A stretch of 35,653 nucleotides of DNA from Comamonadaceae bacterium (GTDB lineage Bacteria; Pseudomonadota; Gammaproteobacteria; Burkholderiales; Rhodocyclaceae). Where the stretch lies: assembly GCA_029255645.1 (NCBI GenBank), contig JANLJE010000049.1:1-35653 (forward strand), in the 5' to 3' direction. The translations under genes were made by a program, and so were the position numbers. Of the stretch, positions 8,980-16,989 are shown in pieces; within the stretch, counting starts at the first letter, position 1; every line of letters begins with the position of its first letter. The notes under the pieces are model-generated. The model saw nothing but the letters and a program-made list of their open reading frames with translations, searched no databases and was not told the origin of the DNA.

Positions 8980-9692
8980 CCTGCCAGGGCGCTTTCCTGG
9001 GTGGCCACCAGCTGGCGGATGCCGGCTTCGGCCAGGTCGATGAGCACGTTCAGCTGTGCGCGGCTGAAGGGCTCGCCTTCGGCGGTGCCCTGGATTTCGA
9101 CGATGCCGCCCCGGCCGGTCATGACCACGTTCATGTCGGTATCGCAGCCGGAGTCTTCCGGGTAGTCGAGGTCGAGCACGGGAGTGCCCGCAAAGAGGCC
9201 GACGGAAACGGCGGCGACATGATCCTCGAGGGGATTGGCGGCGATCTTGCCGGCAACGAGCAGCTTTTCGCAGGCATCATGCAGGGCGACCCAGGCTCCG
9301 GTGATGGCGGCGCAGCGGGTGCCGCCGTCGGCCTGGAGCACGTCGCAATCGAGGGTGATCTGCCGTTCGCCCAGGGCGGCCAGGTCGGTCACGGCGCGCA
9401 GGCTGCGGCCGATCAGGCGCTGGATTTCCTGGGTGCGGCCGCTCTGCTTGCCCTTGGCGGCTTCCCGCGGGCTGCGGCTGTGGGTGGCGCGGGGCAACAT
9501 GCCGTATTCGGCGGTGACCCAGCCCTGGCCTTTGCCGCGCAAAAAGGGGGGGACGTTTTCTTCGACACTGGCGGTGCAAAGGACGCGGGTGTTGCCCATC
9601 TCGATCAAGACCGAGCCTTCGGCATGACAGGTGTACTGGCGAATGATCCGGACGGGGCGAAGCTCGTCGGCGGCACGCTGGCTGGGGCGCAT
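8976..9692 (-). CDS. rph: Ribonuclease PH
   Basis: Encodes 238 residues, the standard length. Signatures are [14 protein letters not shown] at the N-terminus, [15 protein letters not shown] and [16 protein letters not shown] around the phosphate-binding and active-site region, and [12 protein letters not shown]. RNase PH trims the 3' ends of tRNA precursors using phosphate and forms a hexamer in the cytoplasm. It starts 10 bp after the PP2C stop and overlaps rdgB by 4 bp, so it is clearly inside an operon. Confidence 0.97.
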   Translation of the reverse strand: MRPSQRAADELRPVRIIRQYTCHAEGSVLIEMGNTRVLCTASVEENVPPFLRGKGQGWVTAEYGMLPRATHSRSPREAAKGKQSGRTQEIQRLIGRSLRAVTDLAALGERQITLDCDVLQADGGTRCAAITGAWVALHDACEKLLVAGKIAANPLEDHVAAVSVGLFAGTPVLDLDYPEDSGCDTDMNVVMTGRGGIVEIQGTAEGEPFSRAQLNVLIDLAEAGIRQLVATQESALAG

Positions 9693-9702
9693 GGTTTTCC
9701 TT

Positions 9703-10620
9703 TTATTTCTTGAGGCTGTATTTGTCGATGGCGGCGCGGATCTCTTCGATGGCGCGCTCGATTTCGTCGTCCGAGAGGTCGGACTTGTAACTGGGGTTGC
9801 GGCCGAATTCGTCGAGTTGGGTGGTGACTTCGGTAAGCCCCATGGTCTGGGTGGAGATGGCGCTCAGGGTCTCTTCCTGGTAGTTCTCTTCCCAGCGCAC
9901 CACGATCATGGAGAGATTGTCGCCGTGCGGGCCGCCCCTGCGCTCGGCCTGCTGCATGAACTGGGGCACGGCCTGCATCAGGTTCGGGTGTTTCAGGGCT
10001 TCCACCAAGGTGTTGCCGGGAGCGACCCCCCAGATGCCGTCGGTGCAGAGCACGATCAGGTCGCCCGATTCGAGCGGGGTCTTGCGCGAGAATTCCAGCT
10101 CGGGAGCGTGGCTGCCGCCCAGGCAGCTATAGACCTTGTTGCGTTCCGGGTGGGTTTCTGCCTGGGCCGGGCTGATCAGCCCCTCGTCGACCATGGTCTG
10201 GACCTGGGAGTGATCCCGGGTCTGGCTGATGATGTGGCCCTTGCGGATCAGGTAGAGGCGGGAGTCCCCGGCGTGGGCCCAGTAGGCGACGTTGTCCTGG
10301 ACCACGCAGGCGACGATGGTGGTGCGCGGCGAATCTTCCAGCCGGTTCTGCCGGGAATAGTCGAGGATGGCGTGGTGGGCGTTGTCGATGTTCTTTTGCA
10401 GGAACAAGAAGGGGTCGGCCAGACTCGGGCAGGCTTCCCGCTGGAAGGCGTCGGTGAGGGTCTGGACGGCGATCTGGGCCGCCACTTCCCCGTAATAGTG
10501 GCCGCCCATGCCGTCGGCCACCACCATCAAGAGCGCGTCCCGCGAATAGCAGTGGGCCAGCCGGTCTTCGTTGTTTTCGCGGCCGCCTTGGCGGCTTTCC
10601 TGATAAATGGTGAATCTCAT
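9703..10620 (-). CDS. PP2C-family protein Ser/Thr phosphatase
   Basis: Encodes 305 residues. The PP2C metal and phosphate motifs are present in order: NNED (16-19), VADGMGGH (34-41), [15 protein letters not shown] and HGDN. This predicts a soluble Mn/Mg-dependent phosphatase acting on phospho-Ser/Thr. About 50 residues after the catalytic core ([25 protein letters not shown] region) form a charged helical tail. Its ATG overlaps the stop of the upstream kinase gene as ATGA, so the phosphatase is almost certainly the kinase's antagonist. No transmembrane segment is visible. Confidence 0.95.
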   Translation of the reverse strand: MRFTIYQESRQGGRENNEDRLAHCYSRDALLMVVADGMGGHYYGEVAAQIAVQTLTDAFQREACPSLADPFLFLQKNIDNAHHAILDYSRQNRLEDSPRTTIVACVVQDNVAYWAHAGDSRLYLIRKGHIISQTRDHSQVQTMVDEGLISPAQAETHPERNKVYSCLGGSHAPELEFSRKTPLESGDLIVLCTDGIWGVAPGNTLVEALKHPNLMQAVPQFMQQAERRGGPHGDNLSMIVVRWEENYQEETLSAISTQTMGLTEVTTQLDEFGRNPSYKSDLSDDEIERAIEEIRAAIDKYSLKK

Positions 10621-11570
10621 GGTTTGGCGTGGTTTTTCAGTTTATCCACCAGTTGGCCCAGCCAGGATTCGCTGACCTGCTTTTCCGGCGGGGGGTCTCC
10701 GTTTTCCATCAGGGCCTTTTGCAGGGCAAAGGCGCTCTGGGGGCGGTACATATGATTCAAATTGAGGCACCAGTCAATGGTTTCCAGCAACTGATCCGAT
10801 ACTTGGCCCTCCCAACGCACCATGGCGGGGATCAACTGGTCGCGCTGCAGCCGTTCGTCGGCGGGTTGGGGGGTGACGCCGGCCAGGCAGGCATACATGG
10901 AGGCGCCGATGCTGTAGATGTCGCTCCAGGGCCCGAGGTTCTTGCGGTCCCCGTAATGTTCCGGGGAGGCAAAGCCGGGAGTGTACATGGGCTTCAGCAT
11001 CGGGGTGTCCGAAGACAGGGTCTGGCGCGCCGCGCCGAAGTCGATCAGCACCGGGGTGTTGTCGGTGCGCAGGTAGATGTTGGAGGGTTTCAGGTCCAGG
11101 TGCAGCAGTTTATTGGTGTGCACCACCCTGAGACCGTTCAGGATGCGGATGAATACCCCGCGGATGAAACGTTCGGAAATATGGCCCAGGTGCGTCTGGA
11201 TGAATTCCTGCAGGGTACGGCCCTGCTCGTATTCCATGACCATGTACACGGTGTCGTTGGCCCGGAAGAAGTTGGTCACCCGTATCACATTGGGGTGGAC
11301 CAGCTTGGCGAGGGCCCGGCCTTCTTCAAAGAAACACTTCATGCCATAGCGGAAGGCCCCCTGGTGCTCCGGGGTGATGACCGGCCTGATGTCGCCGTTA
11401 CTGCGCAGGGCCAGGCTGTTGGGCAGGTATTCCTTGATCGCCACTTCCTTGCCTTCGGCATCCCGGGCCAGGTACACAATGGAAAAACCGCCCAAGGATA
11501 ACTGGCGGTCTATCGTGTATTCCTCGAGCTGGAAGCCCGAAGGCAGAGCAGTGTTGGCTTGTTGGCCCAT
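10617..11570 (-). CDS. Soluble Hanks-type Ser/Thr protein kinase
   Basis: Encodes 317 residues, essentially one kinase domain. The glycine loop is LSLGGFSIVYLA (25-35), the ATP lysine K46 (VAIKEYL), an acidic helix C lies at 80-85, the catalytic loop is HLDLKPSN (157-164), DFG is at 177-179 and a PE motif at 203-204. The catalytic loop has HLD instead of HRD, so regulation by activation-loop phosphorylation may differ from RD kinases. No PASTA, transmembrane or FHA part is present. I chose ATG 11570 (MGQQANT): the frame is open to 11693, but that leader overlaps the divergent yicC start and a promoter-like element. Substrates are unknown. Confidence 0.93.
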   Translation of the reverse strand: MGQQANTALPSGFQLEEYTIDRQLSLGGFSIVYLARDAEGKEVAIKEYLPNSLALRSNGDIRPVITPEHQGAFRYGMKCFFEEGRALAKLVHPNVIRVTNFFRANDTVYMVMEYEQGRTLQEFIQTHLGHISERFIRGVFIRILNGLRVVHTNKLLHLDLKPSNIYLRTDNTPVLIDFGAARQTLSSDTPMLKPMYTPGFASPEHYGDRKNLGPWSDIYSIGASMYACLAGVTPQPADERLQRDQLIPAMVRWEGQVSDQLLETIDWCLNLNHMYRPQSAFALQKALMENGDPPPEKQVSESWLGQLVDKLKNHAKP

Positions 11571-11600
11571 CGACGTGGAAGGTATGATCTGAGCCTTGGC

Positions 11601-11629
11601 ATTGTCCGGCCTGAGGCGCGGGCTGTAAA
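11601..11629 (-). promoter_or_regulatory. Sigma-70-like promoter for the kinase operon
   Basis: On the minus strand TTTACA (plus positions 11624-11629) is separated by 17 nt from GACAAT (11601-11606). That is 5/6 and 4/6 match to the -35 and -10 consensus at ideal spacing. It would start transcription about 25 nt before the kinase ATG, within the 109-bp divergent gap to yicC. Seen by eye only. Confidence 0.4.
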
Positions 11630-11679
11630 GCAGCCGATTCTCCCGGCATGAAAATCTTCTTCCCTTTCCGGAATCTCCC

Positions 11680-12540
11680 ATGATCCACAGCATGACTGGC
11701 TATGCAGTGAAAACCCGCGAATTCCCGGGTGGCAGCCTGCATCTGGAGTTAAAAAGCGTTAACTCCCGTTTTCTCGACCTCCATTTTCGTGTTGCTGACG
11801 AGTTGCGCCCCCATGAACTGGCGGTGCGGGAAAAGATCAGCGCCCGGGTCGGCCGGGGCAAGGTGGAATGCCGGCTTGACTTTTCCCTGACCCAGGGAGT
11901 GCGGCAGAGCCTCAATCAGGAGTTGCTCTTTACCCTTCAGGCGCTGGAAGCCCAGGTCCGTGCCGTGCTGCCCGAGGCCCAGCCCCTGCCCGTCAGCGAC
12001 GTGCTGCGCTGGCCTGGCATGTTCGGCGATGAAGGGGTGGATTTCACCGGTCTCGGCCCCGTGGTCCAGGCCCTGGCCGACGAGGTGCTGGAGGAATTCG
12101 CCGCCTCGCGGGCCCGGGAAGGGGAAAAACTCGCCGCCGTGATCCAGGACCGAGGCCGCCAGATGCGCGCCGTGGTAGCCCAGGTCGCGCCCCTCATTCC
12201 CGCCGCCCAGGCGGCCTTTACCGCCAAGCTGAAACAGCGTCTGGAAGATGCGCTGGGAGCCGCCGACGATAGCCGGGTGCTGCAGGAAGTCGCCCTGTTC
12301 GCCGCCCGCATCGACGTGGACGAGGAACTGTCCCGCCTCAAGACCCATCTGGACGAACTGGAGCGCATCCTCCTGGCCGGGGGGGCGGTCGGCCGGCGCC
12401 TCGATTTCCTGATGCAGGAATTGAACCGGGAAGCCAATACGCTCGGCTCCAAGGCCGCCGTCACCGAAGTCACCCAGGCCGCCCTGGAACTCAAGCTGCT
12501 GATCGAACAAATGCGCGAACAGGTGCAGAACCTGGAGTGA
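11680..12540 (+). CDS. yicC: YicC family endoribonuclease
   Basis: Encodes 286 residues, the usual size. It starts with the hallmark MIHSMTGYA, continues with LELKSVNSRFLDLHFR and GRGKVECR, and ends with the DUF1732 region (GRRLDFLMQELNREANTLGSKA). YicC proteins are cytoplasmic oligomeric ribonucleases known to affect small-RNA turnover. It is divergent from the kinase operon. In many proteobacteria gmk follows; here an accessory patch begins immediately after the stop, which suggests an insertion point. Confidence 0.95.
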   Translation: MIHSMTGYAVKTREFPGGSLHLELKSVNSRFLDLHFRVADELRPHELAVREKISARVGRGKVECRLDFSLTQGVRQSLNQELLFTLQALEAQVRAVLPEAQPLPVSDVLRWPGMFGDEGVDFTGLGPVVQALADEVLEEFAASRAREGEKLAAVIQDRGRQMRAVVAQVAPLIPAAQAAFTAKLKQRLEDALGAADDSRVLQEVALFAARIDVDEELSRLKTHLDELERILLAGGAVGRRLDFLMQELNREANTLGSKAAVTEVTQAALELKLLIEQMREQVQNLE

Positions 12541-12610
12541 TTTTCCACGACTTCCTTCCCGCTTCCCGCGTCACCAGCTTGATCTTATTGTAGCTAACTT
12601 CAGGTACGGG

Positions 12611-12946
12611 TCAGCCTGCCAGTGCTGCCTGCCTGATTGCCTCGGTAGCCCACTGGTTGAGGCTCTGGCCGTGGGCAGCGGCGGCGATGGCTGCCGCCTC
12701 ATGGGTGGCAGGATCAACCCGAAGGGAGAACTTGCCCGAAAAGTGCTTGCGCGGCTCGATACCGCGACGCTCGCAGGCATCCAAAAATACGCGCAGGGAT
12801 ACTTCACCTTCATGTTTCAGTCCGGCCACGTCGGCCGCGTAGAAGTCAGCGCCGCCATTCAGGCCCACGAACTCACCCCGAAACATTTGAATGTCCGGGT
12901 CAAAGGCGATGACTGCCTGATAGCCGTTGATGGTCATGGTGTTCAT
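12611..12946 (-). CDS. hicB: HicB family antitoxin
   Basis: Encodes 111 residues. The N-terminal half (YQAVIAFDPDIQMFRGEFVGLNGGADFYA) is the partially degraded RNase-H-like HicB fold. The C-terminal half (FSGKFSLRVDPATHEAAAIAAAAHGQSLNQWATEAIRQA) is a ribbon-helix-helix DNA-binding segment. It should neutralise HicA and repress its own promoter. ATG 12946 overlaps the hicA stop as ATGA, which fixes this start rather than the frame extension to 12973. Confidence 0.9.
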   Translation of the reverse strand: MNTMTINGYQAVIAFDPDIQMFRGEFVGLNGGADFYAADVAGLKHEGEVSLRVFLDACERRGIEPRKHFSGKFSLRVDPATHEAAAIAAAAHGQSLNQWATEAIRQAALAG

Positions 12947-13197
12947 GGTTTCACTCCGTTTTCTTCCAGCCACTTGCGAATTGCCGCGACGGCGCCCTTG
13001 TCGGTGTCTGGCGATGGGTGCGGGCGATGAAACACTCGCACCAGGCCAAATAGATACACCTCCACGCGGGAGCCTTCGCGCACTGAAATTTCAGCACCCA
13101 ACTCCCCGCATAGCGCCTCGATGTCTGCCCAGCGAACATTTGCCGAGACAGGCCGGGAGAAGATCAGTTCCAAGGTGCGCTGGTGCTTTCGTTTCAT
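12943..13197 (-). CDS. hicA: HicA-like mRNA interferase toxin (larger, variant family)
   Basis: Encodes 84 residues, longer than the classical HicA of about 60. The C-terminal block HRPHPSPDTDKGAVAAIRKWLEENG is characteristic of a HicA branch with a double-stranded-RNA-binding-like fold. Classical HicA has a catalytic histidine just after a GS motif (GSNH or GSH); here the equivalent stretch reads EGSRVEVYLF, so that histidine is absent. A different residue may serve, or activity may be reduced. It is first in a two-gene unit with hicB, coupled by ATGA. Upstream (13201-13223) there is an imperfect TGRTA dyad that could be the operator. Confidence 0.82.
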   Translation of the reverse strand: MKRKHQRTLELIFSRPVSANVRWADIEALCGELGAEISVREGSRVEVYLFGLVRVFHRPHPSPDTDKGAVAAIRKWLEENGVKP

Positions 13198-13239
13198 GGC
13201 TTAATGGTAGCAAAAAACGGTATCAAATCACAGGGCAAT

Positions 13240-13433
13240 CTACTCCTGATCCTTCAGCGCGTCGTGGTTTATCTGGAACCCATCCCTGACCACCTGGCCG
13301 CAGCATGGCATAGCGTCTTGTCCTGCTGCCGCTTGATCGCCACATAGACGACGCTGGGCGATATACTGGCCTGCTGGGCTGCTGCATAGGGTTGTGCAAC
13401 CTTTTTTCTGTAAATAATTCGAGGCGATGTCAT
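13240..13433 (-). pseudogene. Frameshifted small HTH / CPCC zinc-ribbon protein
   Basis: Starting from ATG 13433-13431, the minus strand encodes a helix-turn-helix-like segment (PYAAAQQASISPSVVYVAIKR). It then reads KTLC and goes out of frame. A single-base deletion near 13305-13310 explains this: one added base restores CPCCGQVVRDGFQINH and a stop at 13240-13242. The result resembles small phage or plasmid-type regulators with an HTH followed by a two-cysteine-pair tail. A second, similarly broken gene lies at 16790-16928. The reading is mine by eye; family assignment is tentative. Confidence 0.5.
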
Positions 13434-13504
13434 CGGGATGATGGGATCAGTCTTTCATATTGAGATAGATCTTGCTGGTCATCCACGCCTCATAAGAAAA
13501 GCAA

Positions 13505-13597
13505 ATGGCCGGGCAAGTTGAACTGAATTTAGAGATCAAGCGCCTGGAAAGGGAGCAATCCCAGCACCTCGGGCTGCTCAGAATGGAGAAAGCATGA
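13505..13597 (+). CDS. 30-residue ORF translationally coupled to the DUF262 gene
   Basis: ATG 13505 opens a 30-codon frame of charged, helix-forming sequence (LNLEIKRLEREQSQ region). Its TGA at 13595-13597 overlaps the ATG of the nuclease gene as ATGA. An in-frame stop at 13493-13495 separates it from anything upstream, and no strong ribosome binding site precedes it. It may be a leader peptide controlling translation of the nuclease, a tiny regulator, or the tail of a deleted partner gene. No family recognised. Confidence 0.4.
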   Translation: MAGQVELNLEIKRLEREQSQHLGLLRMEKA

Positions 13598-15537
13598 GAA
13601 TTTCGACCATCCTTGACCACATTGATAGCGGACATATGGCATTGCCAGAGTTCCAGCGCGGTTACGTCTGGAGCGGCGATCAGGTACGAGGGCTGTTTGA
13701 CTCCCTTTACCGTCGTCATCCAGTAGGCGGTCTCCTGGTTTGGGCGACCGAAGCCAAGACCACGGCACATCGAGGTGACGGTCCAGTTGTGTCAGGCATC
13801 GTCAAACTGTTGCTCGACGGTCAGCAACGCATGACTTCCTTGTACGGAGTGATTCGCGGCAAACCGCCCAAATTCTTCGATGGCAATGCCAAAGCATTTA
13901 CCGGCCTGCATTTTAATCTTGAAAACGAGACCTTCTCGTTCTACCAACCACTGAAGATGGCAGGCGATCCGCTATGGATTGACGTTAGCGCCCTTATGCA
14001 GGCAGGTACGGCTGGACTGGGCGGTTTCGTCGCCAAGCTAACCCAACAACCAGACCTGGCACCCAAAATCGGCATCTACGTAGGGCGTTTAAGTCAGCTT
14101 CTCAGTATCTCCGATGTTGATCTGCATATCGAGGAAGTTACCGGGGCCGATAAATCGCTCGATGTGGTGGTCGATATTTTCAACCGTGTAAATAGCGGCG
14201 GTACCAAGTTATCGAAGGGCGACCTGGCCTTGGCAAAGATTTGTGCCGACTGGCCGGAAGCCCGGGAAACCATGAAGAACAAGCTGAAAGCCTGGGCTCA
14301 GGCTGATCTCAACTTCAATCTCGACTGGCTGCTGCGTTCCCTGAACACTGTACTGACCGGCGAAGCCAAGTTCAGCCACCTCGACAACAAGACGGCAGAG
14401 GACATTCAGGATGGACTGAAGCGTTCGACCAAGGCAATTGATACCTCTCTGAACCTGATTGGTGCTCGGCTTGGTCTTGACCATGATCAGGTGCTCTTCG
14501 GGCGCTTCGCGGTTCCGGTGATGGTGCGCTTCCTCGACCAAAACAAAGGGCAACTGGATGAAAAGCAACGTGACAAGCTGCTCTTCTGGTTTGCTCAGGC
14601 CGGGATGTGGGGCCGCTATTCTGGCAACACCGAATCGACTATCGACGAAGATCTGGCTGCGCTGGAAAGTGGTGGCATTGACGGACTGCTGACCAAGCTA
14701 CGTTTCTGGCGCGGTGGTTTGCGTATCGAACCTGAACATTTCACTGGCTGGAGCCTGGGGGCTCGCTTCTACCCCGTGCTGTACATGCTGACACGTATGG
14801 GCGGAGCGCGAGACTGGGGTACGGGAATCGAGCTTAAAGCCAACCTGCTGGGCAAAATGAGCAAGCTGGAAGTGCATCACATCTTCCCCAAGGCACAGCT
14901 ATACAAGCTCGATCACAAACGCGCTGAAGTGAATGCGTTGGCGAATTTCTGCTTCCAGACCAAGCAAACCAATCTGGAGATCAGCGACCGATTGCCGGAA
15001 AAGTATTTTGCCGAGTTCGAGCAGCGCCATCCGGGGGTACTTGCTACCCAGTGGATACCGATGGACAAGGAACTCTGGAAGATGAAGAACTACCGGGACT
15101 TCCTGGAGGCGCGCAAGGAGCTACTGGCCGCCGAAGCCAACAAGCGCATGGAAGAACTGCTGCATGGTGAAACGCATTGGTTGGAAGGGGCCGCAGCCAA
15201 GAAGCCGCAGGCCATACCGATCCCCGGGGGTATTGCCAGTGAAGCAGAAGAGGCTCAACTGACAGAGCTGAATGACTGGGTTGCCAGCCTGGGGCTGCCG
15301 CGTGGGGAGATGAATTTCGACTTCGCTGACCCGGCAACCGGAGAACAGCGCGCAGTGTTTGACCTGGCTTGGCCGAATGGTATTCAGGAGGAGCTATCGG
15401 CCCCGGTTGCCGTGCTGCTGGATGAAGCAGCGGAGACGCTTGCCCTGGCGAGTGGCGCGGGCTATCGCTGCTTTAGGTCTGCTGCCGCGTTTCGGGAATA
15501 TATTGAAAAAGACATTCTGGCGCTGGAACAACTGTGA
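13594..15537 (+). CDS. DUF262/HNH protein, GmrSD-like type IV restriction candidate
   Basis: Encodes 647 residues. The DUF262 (GmrS-like) part shows LPEFQRGYVW (17-26), DGQQR (75-79) and FNRVNSGGTKLSKGDLALA (196-214), an NTP-binding ParB/Srx-like fold. The GmrD-like HNH part has EVHHIFPKAQ (426-435), ANFCF (450-454) and a following asparagine-rich segment, consistent with a beta-beta-alpha-metal nuclease. A further ~90 residues at the C-terminus (from about 555) are not assigned. GmrSD-type enzymes cut modified foreign DNA, so phage defence is the likely role. GGAG at 13585-13588 fits ATG 13594. Base composition is less GC-rich than the flanking housekeeping genes, consistent with transfer. 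No methyltransferase partner is nearby. Confidence 0.85.
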   Translation: MRISTILDHIDSGHMALPEFQRGYVWSGDQVRGLFDSLYRRHPVGGLLVWATEAKTTAHRGDGPVVSGIVKLLLDGQQRMTSLYGVIRGKPPKFFDGNAKAFTGLHFNLENETFSFYQPLKMAGDPLWIDVSALMQAGTAGLGGFVAKLTQQPDLAPKIGIYVGRLSQLLSISDVDLHIEEVTGADKSLDVVVDIFNRVNSGGTKLSKGDLALAKICADWPEARETMKNKLKAWAQADLNFNLDWLLRSLNTVLTGEAKFSHLDNKTAEDIQDGLKRSTKAIDTSLNLIGARLGLDHDQVLFGRFAVPVMVRFLDQNKGQLDEKQRDKLLFWFAQAGMWGRYSGNTESTIDEDLAALESGGIDGLLTKLRFWRGGLRIEPEHFTGWSLGARFYPVLYMLTRMGGARDWGTGIELKANLLGKMSKLEVHHIFPKAQLYKLDHKRAEVNALANFCFQTKQTNLEISDRLPEKYFAEFEQRHPGVLATQWIPMDKELWKMKNYRDFLEARKELLAAEANKRMEELLHGETHWLEGAAAKKPQAIPIPGGIASEAEEAQLTELNDWVASLGLPRGEMNFDFADPATGEQRAVFDLAWPNGIQEELSAPVAVLLDEAAETLALASGAGYRCFRSAAAFREYIEKDILALEQL

Positions 15538-15690
15538 AAATACACGCCTGCTCTGCAGGAATACACACCAGCGAGCCTCTTGCAAAAGTCAGAAATCAGA
15601 ATTCTGGAACGGGCACATTCGCCCGCGGGGAGCGATTTTTCAACGTGAGCGGGGCCTGCTTGGCGGTGAGTCTACCTTGATGACATATAA
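15538..15690. other. Gap between DUF262 gene and RhuM remnant
   Basis: No gene is supported. GAGCCTCTTGCAAAAGTC at 15573-15590 looks like the kind of terminal repeat found on some insertion sequences, but no partner end or transposase fragment is visible, so this is only a note. Confidence 0.3.
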
Positions 15691-16076
15691 CACATCCGGT
15701 ACATCTTCGAGGACGGGGAGTTGCGCGAGGATTCAGTTGTCCGGTTTTTCCGAACAACTGCCGCGGATGGCAAAAACCACGAGGTAGCACACTACAACCT
15801 CGACATGGTGCTGGCCTTGGGCTACCGGGTACGTAGCCAGGCGGGCGTTCGCTACCGGAAGTGGGCAAGTGCCCAATTGAAAGAATACCTCGTCAAAGGC
15901 TTCGTGCTCGACGATGAGCACCTGAAAAAACCCCGGCCAGGCACGAGACTACTTCGATGAACTGACCCCGCCGCCTTCAGGATATCCGCACCAGCGAGCG
16001 TCGTTTTTATCAGAAAATCACCGACATCTACGCGACCAGCGTCGATTACGACTCGACCGCTACCATCCGGGTGTGA
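15691..16076 (+). pseudogene. RhuM family (virulence RhuM/Fic-DOC-associated) gene remnant
   Basis: Three consecutive frames together read as RhuM protein: HIRYIFEDGELREDS ... HYNLDMVLALGYRVRSQAG ... WASAQLKEYLVKGFVLDDEHL, then after a frameshift near 15935 ARDYFDEL, and after another near 15980 DIRTSERRFYQKITDIYATSVDYD. It then stops at 16074-16076. Full RhuM proteins are about 330 residues; both the N-terminal DNA-binding part and the C-terminal half are missing. At least two indels make it non-functional. RhuM genes are typical of genomic islands and often accompany restriction and TA genes. Confidence 0.78.
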
Positions 16077-16129
16077 GAACACGGATTCAGGGTATATGAA
16101 ATCCGAATCGACGGTGCCATAATTTCCGG

Positions 16130-16765
16130 ATGAATACACGCCTCCTCTCCCTATTCGCCGCCGCCGTCCTGGCTCTGCCCGCATCAGCCCAGGTCTATAA
16201 ATGCAAGACGCCAACCGGCGGAACGCTGGTGTCTGACCGGCCCTGTGATGGGGCCAACAAGACGGTGGACGTTCGCCGGTCTGAGCCGGTTACCCTGGAG
16301 CAACAGATGCAGGCCGCCGAGGTGCAACAGCGCCGGCGCCAGCAGTTGGGGCAGATGGAGGCCGAGGAGTCCGCGCACCGGGCACGACTGGCGGAGCGAG
16401 AAGCGCAACGCGCCCCGGAGATTTCGCCCGAAATGGCCCGGCGCCGTCAGCAGCTTTGTGATGAGGCCAGCACCCCGATGAAAGGCTCTCAGGGTGGATT
16501 GACCGCTTCCCAGCGCTCAGTTCTCGCCAGTTGCGCCGGATTGAATGTCCCTGCCCCCGCCCCTGCTTCCATCCCCATCCCCGTCCCCATCATGCCTTCC
16601 GCTGCCCTGCCGCCTCCCCCTCCGAGCGTCATTACAAGCTGCGATCCAGGCGGGTGCTCGGACTCCAACGGGAATCGCTACAACGGAACAGCCGGCCAGG
16701 GGGCGTTTCACCGACAAGACGGCCGTTTCTGCCTGCACGTCGGCGACCAGATGCAGTGCAATTAA
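16130..16765 (+). CDS. Secreted DUF4124-domain protein
   Basis: Encodes 211 residues. Residues 1-20 (MNTRLLSLFAAAVLALPASA) are a signal peptide with an AxA-type cleavage site. QVYKCKTPTGGTLVSDRPC is a DUF4124 start. A charged coiled-coil-like stretch follows (EQQMQAAEVQQRRRQQ to about 110), then a proline-rich linker (about 135-165) and a cysteine-containing C-terminus (SCDPGGCSDSNGNRYNG and FCLHVGDQMQCN) that recurs in betaproteobacterial relatives. Periplasmic or surface location is predicted; function is unknown. Confidence 0.8.
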   Translation: MNTRLLSLFAAAVLALPASAQVYKCKTPTGGTLVSDRPCDGANKTVDVRRSEPVTLEQQMQAAEVQQRRRQQLGQMEAEESAHRARLAEREAQRAPEISPEMARRRQQLCDEASTPMKGSQGGLTASQRSVLASCAGLNVPAPAPASIPIPVPIMPSAALPPPPPSVITSCDPGGCSDSNGNRYNGTAGQGAFHRQDGRFCLHVGDQMQCN

Positions 16766-16789
16766 GCCTTTCCTCGCCTGGGCCGACAT

Positions 16790-16928
16790 TTTCCGGAATC
16801 ACGCCGATGACCCTGTACGTGGCCATCCGGCGGGAGGAAGCCAAGGGGCGATGGAAGCCTGCCCCTGTTGCGGCTCAACGGTGCCGACGGAGCGGATCAA
16901 CCGGGCCGTGCTGAGGGTCACGAAGTAG
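16790..16928 (+). pseudogene. Second frameshifted HTH / CPCC zinc-ribbon remnant
   Basis: One frame reads GITPMTLYVAIRREEAKG, the recognition-helix half of a small helix-turn-helix. The next frame continues MEACPCCGSTVPTERINRAV to a TAG at 16926-16928. A single missing G in the AAGGGGCG run near 16843-16850 would join them. The layout matches the remnant at 13240-13433 on the other strand, so two relatives have decayed in the same accessory patch. The N-terminal part is not recognisable here. Confidence 0.45.
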
Positions 16929-16989
16929 CCTGTCCTGTCATCCATGATTGGCATGGCGGTAAGTCATGATTCACGTCATCCCATGTTCG

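Noticed and set aside
13391-13408. GGTTG-TG-CAACC followed by TTTTTT as a terminator
   Set aside because: The stem is only 5 bp with a 2-nt loop and it lies within the HTH remnant.
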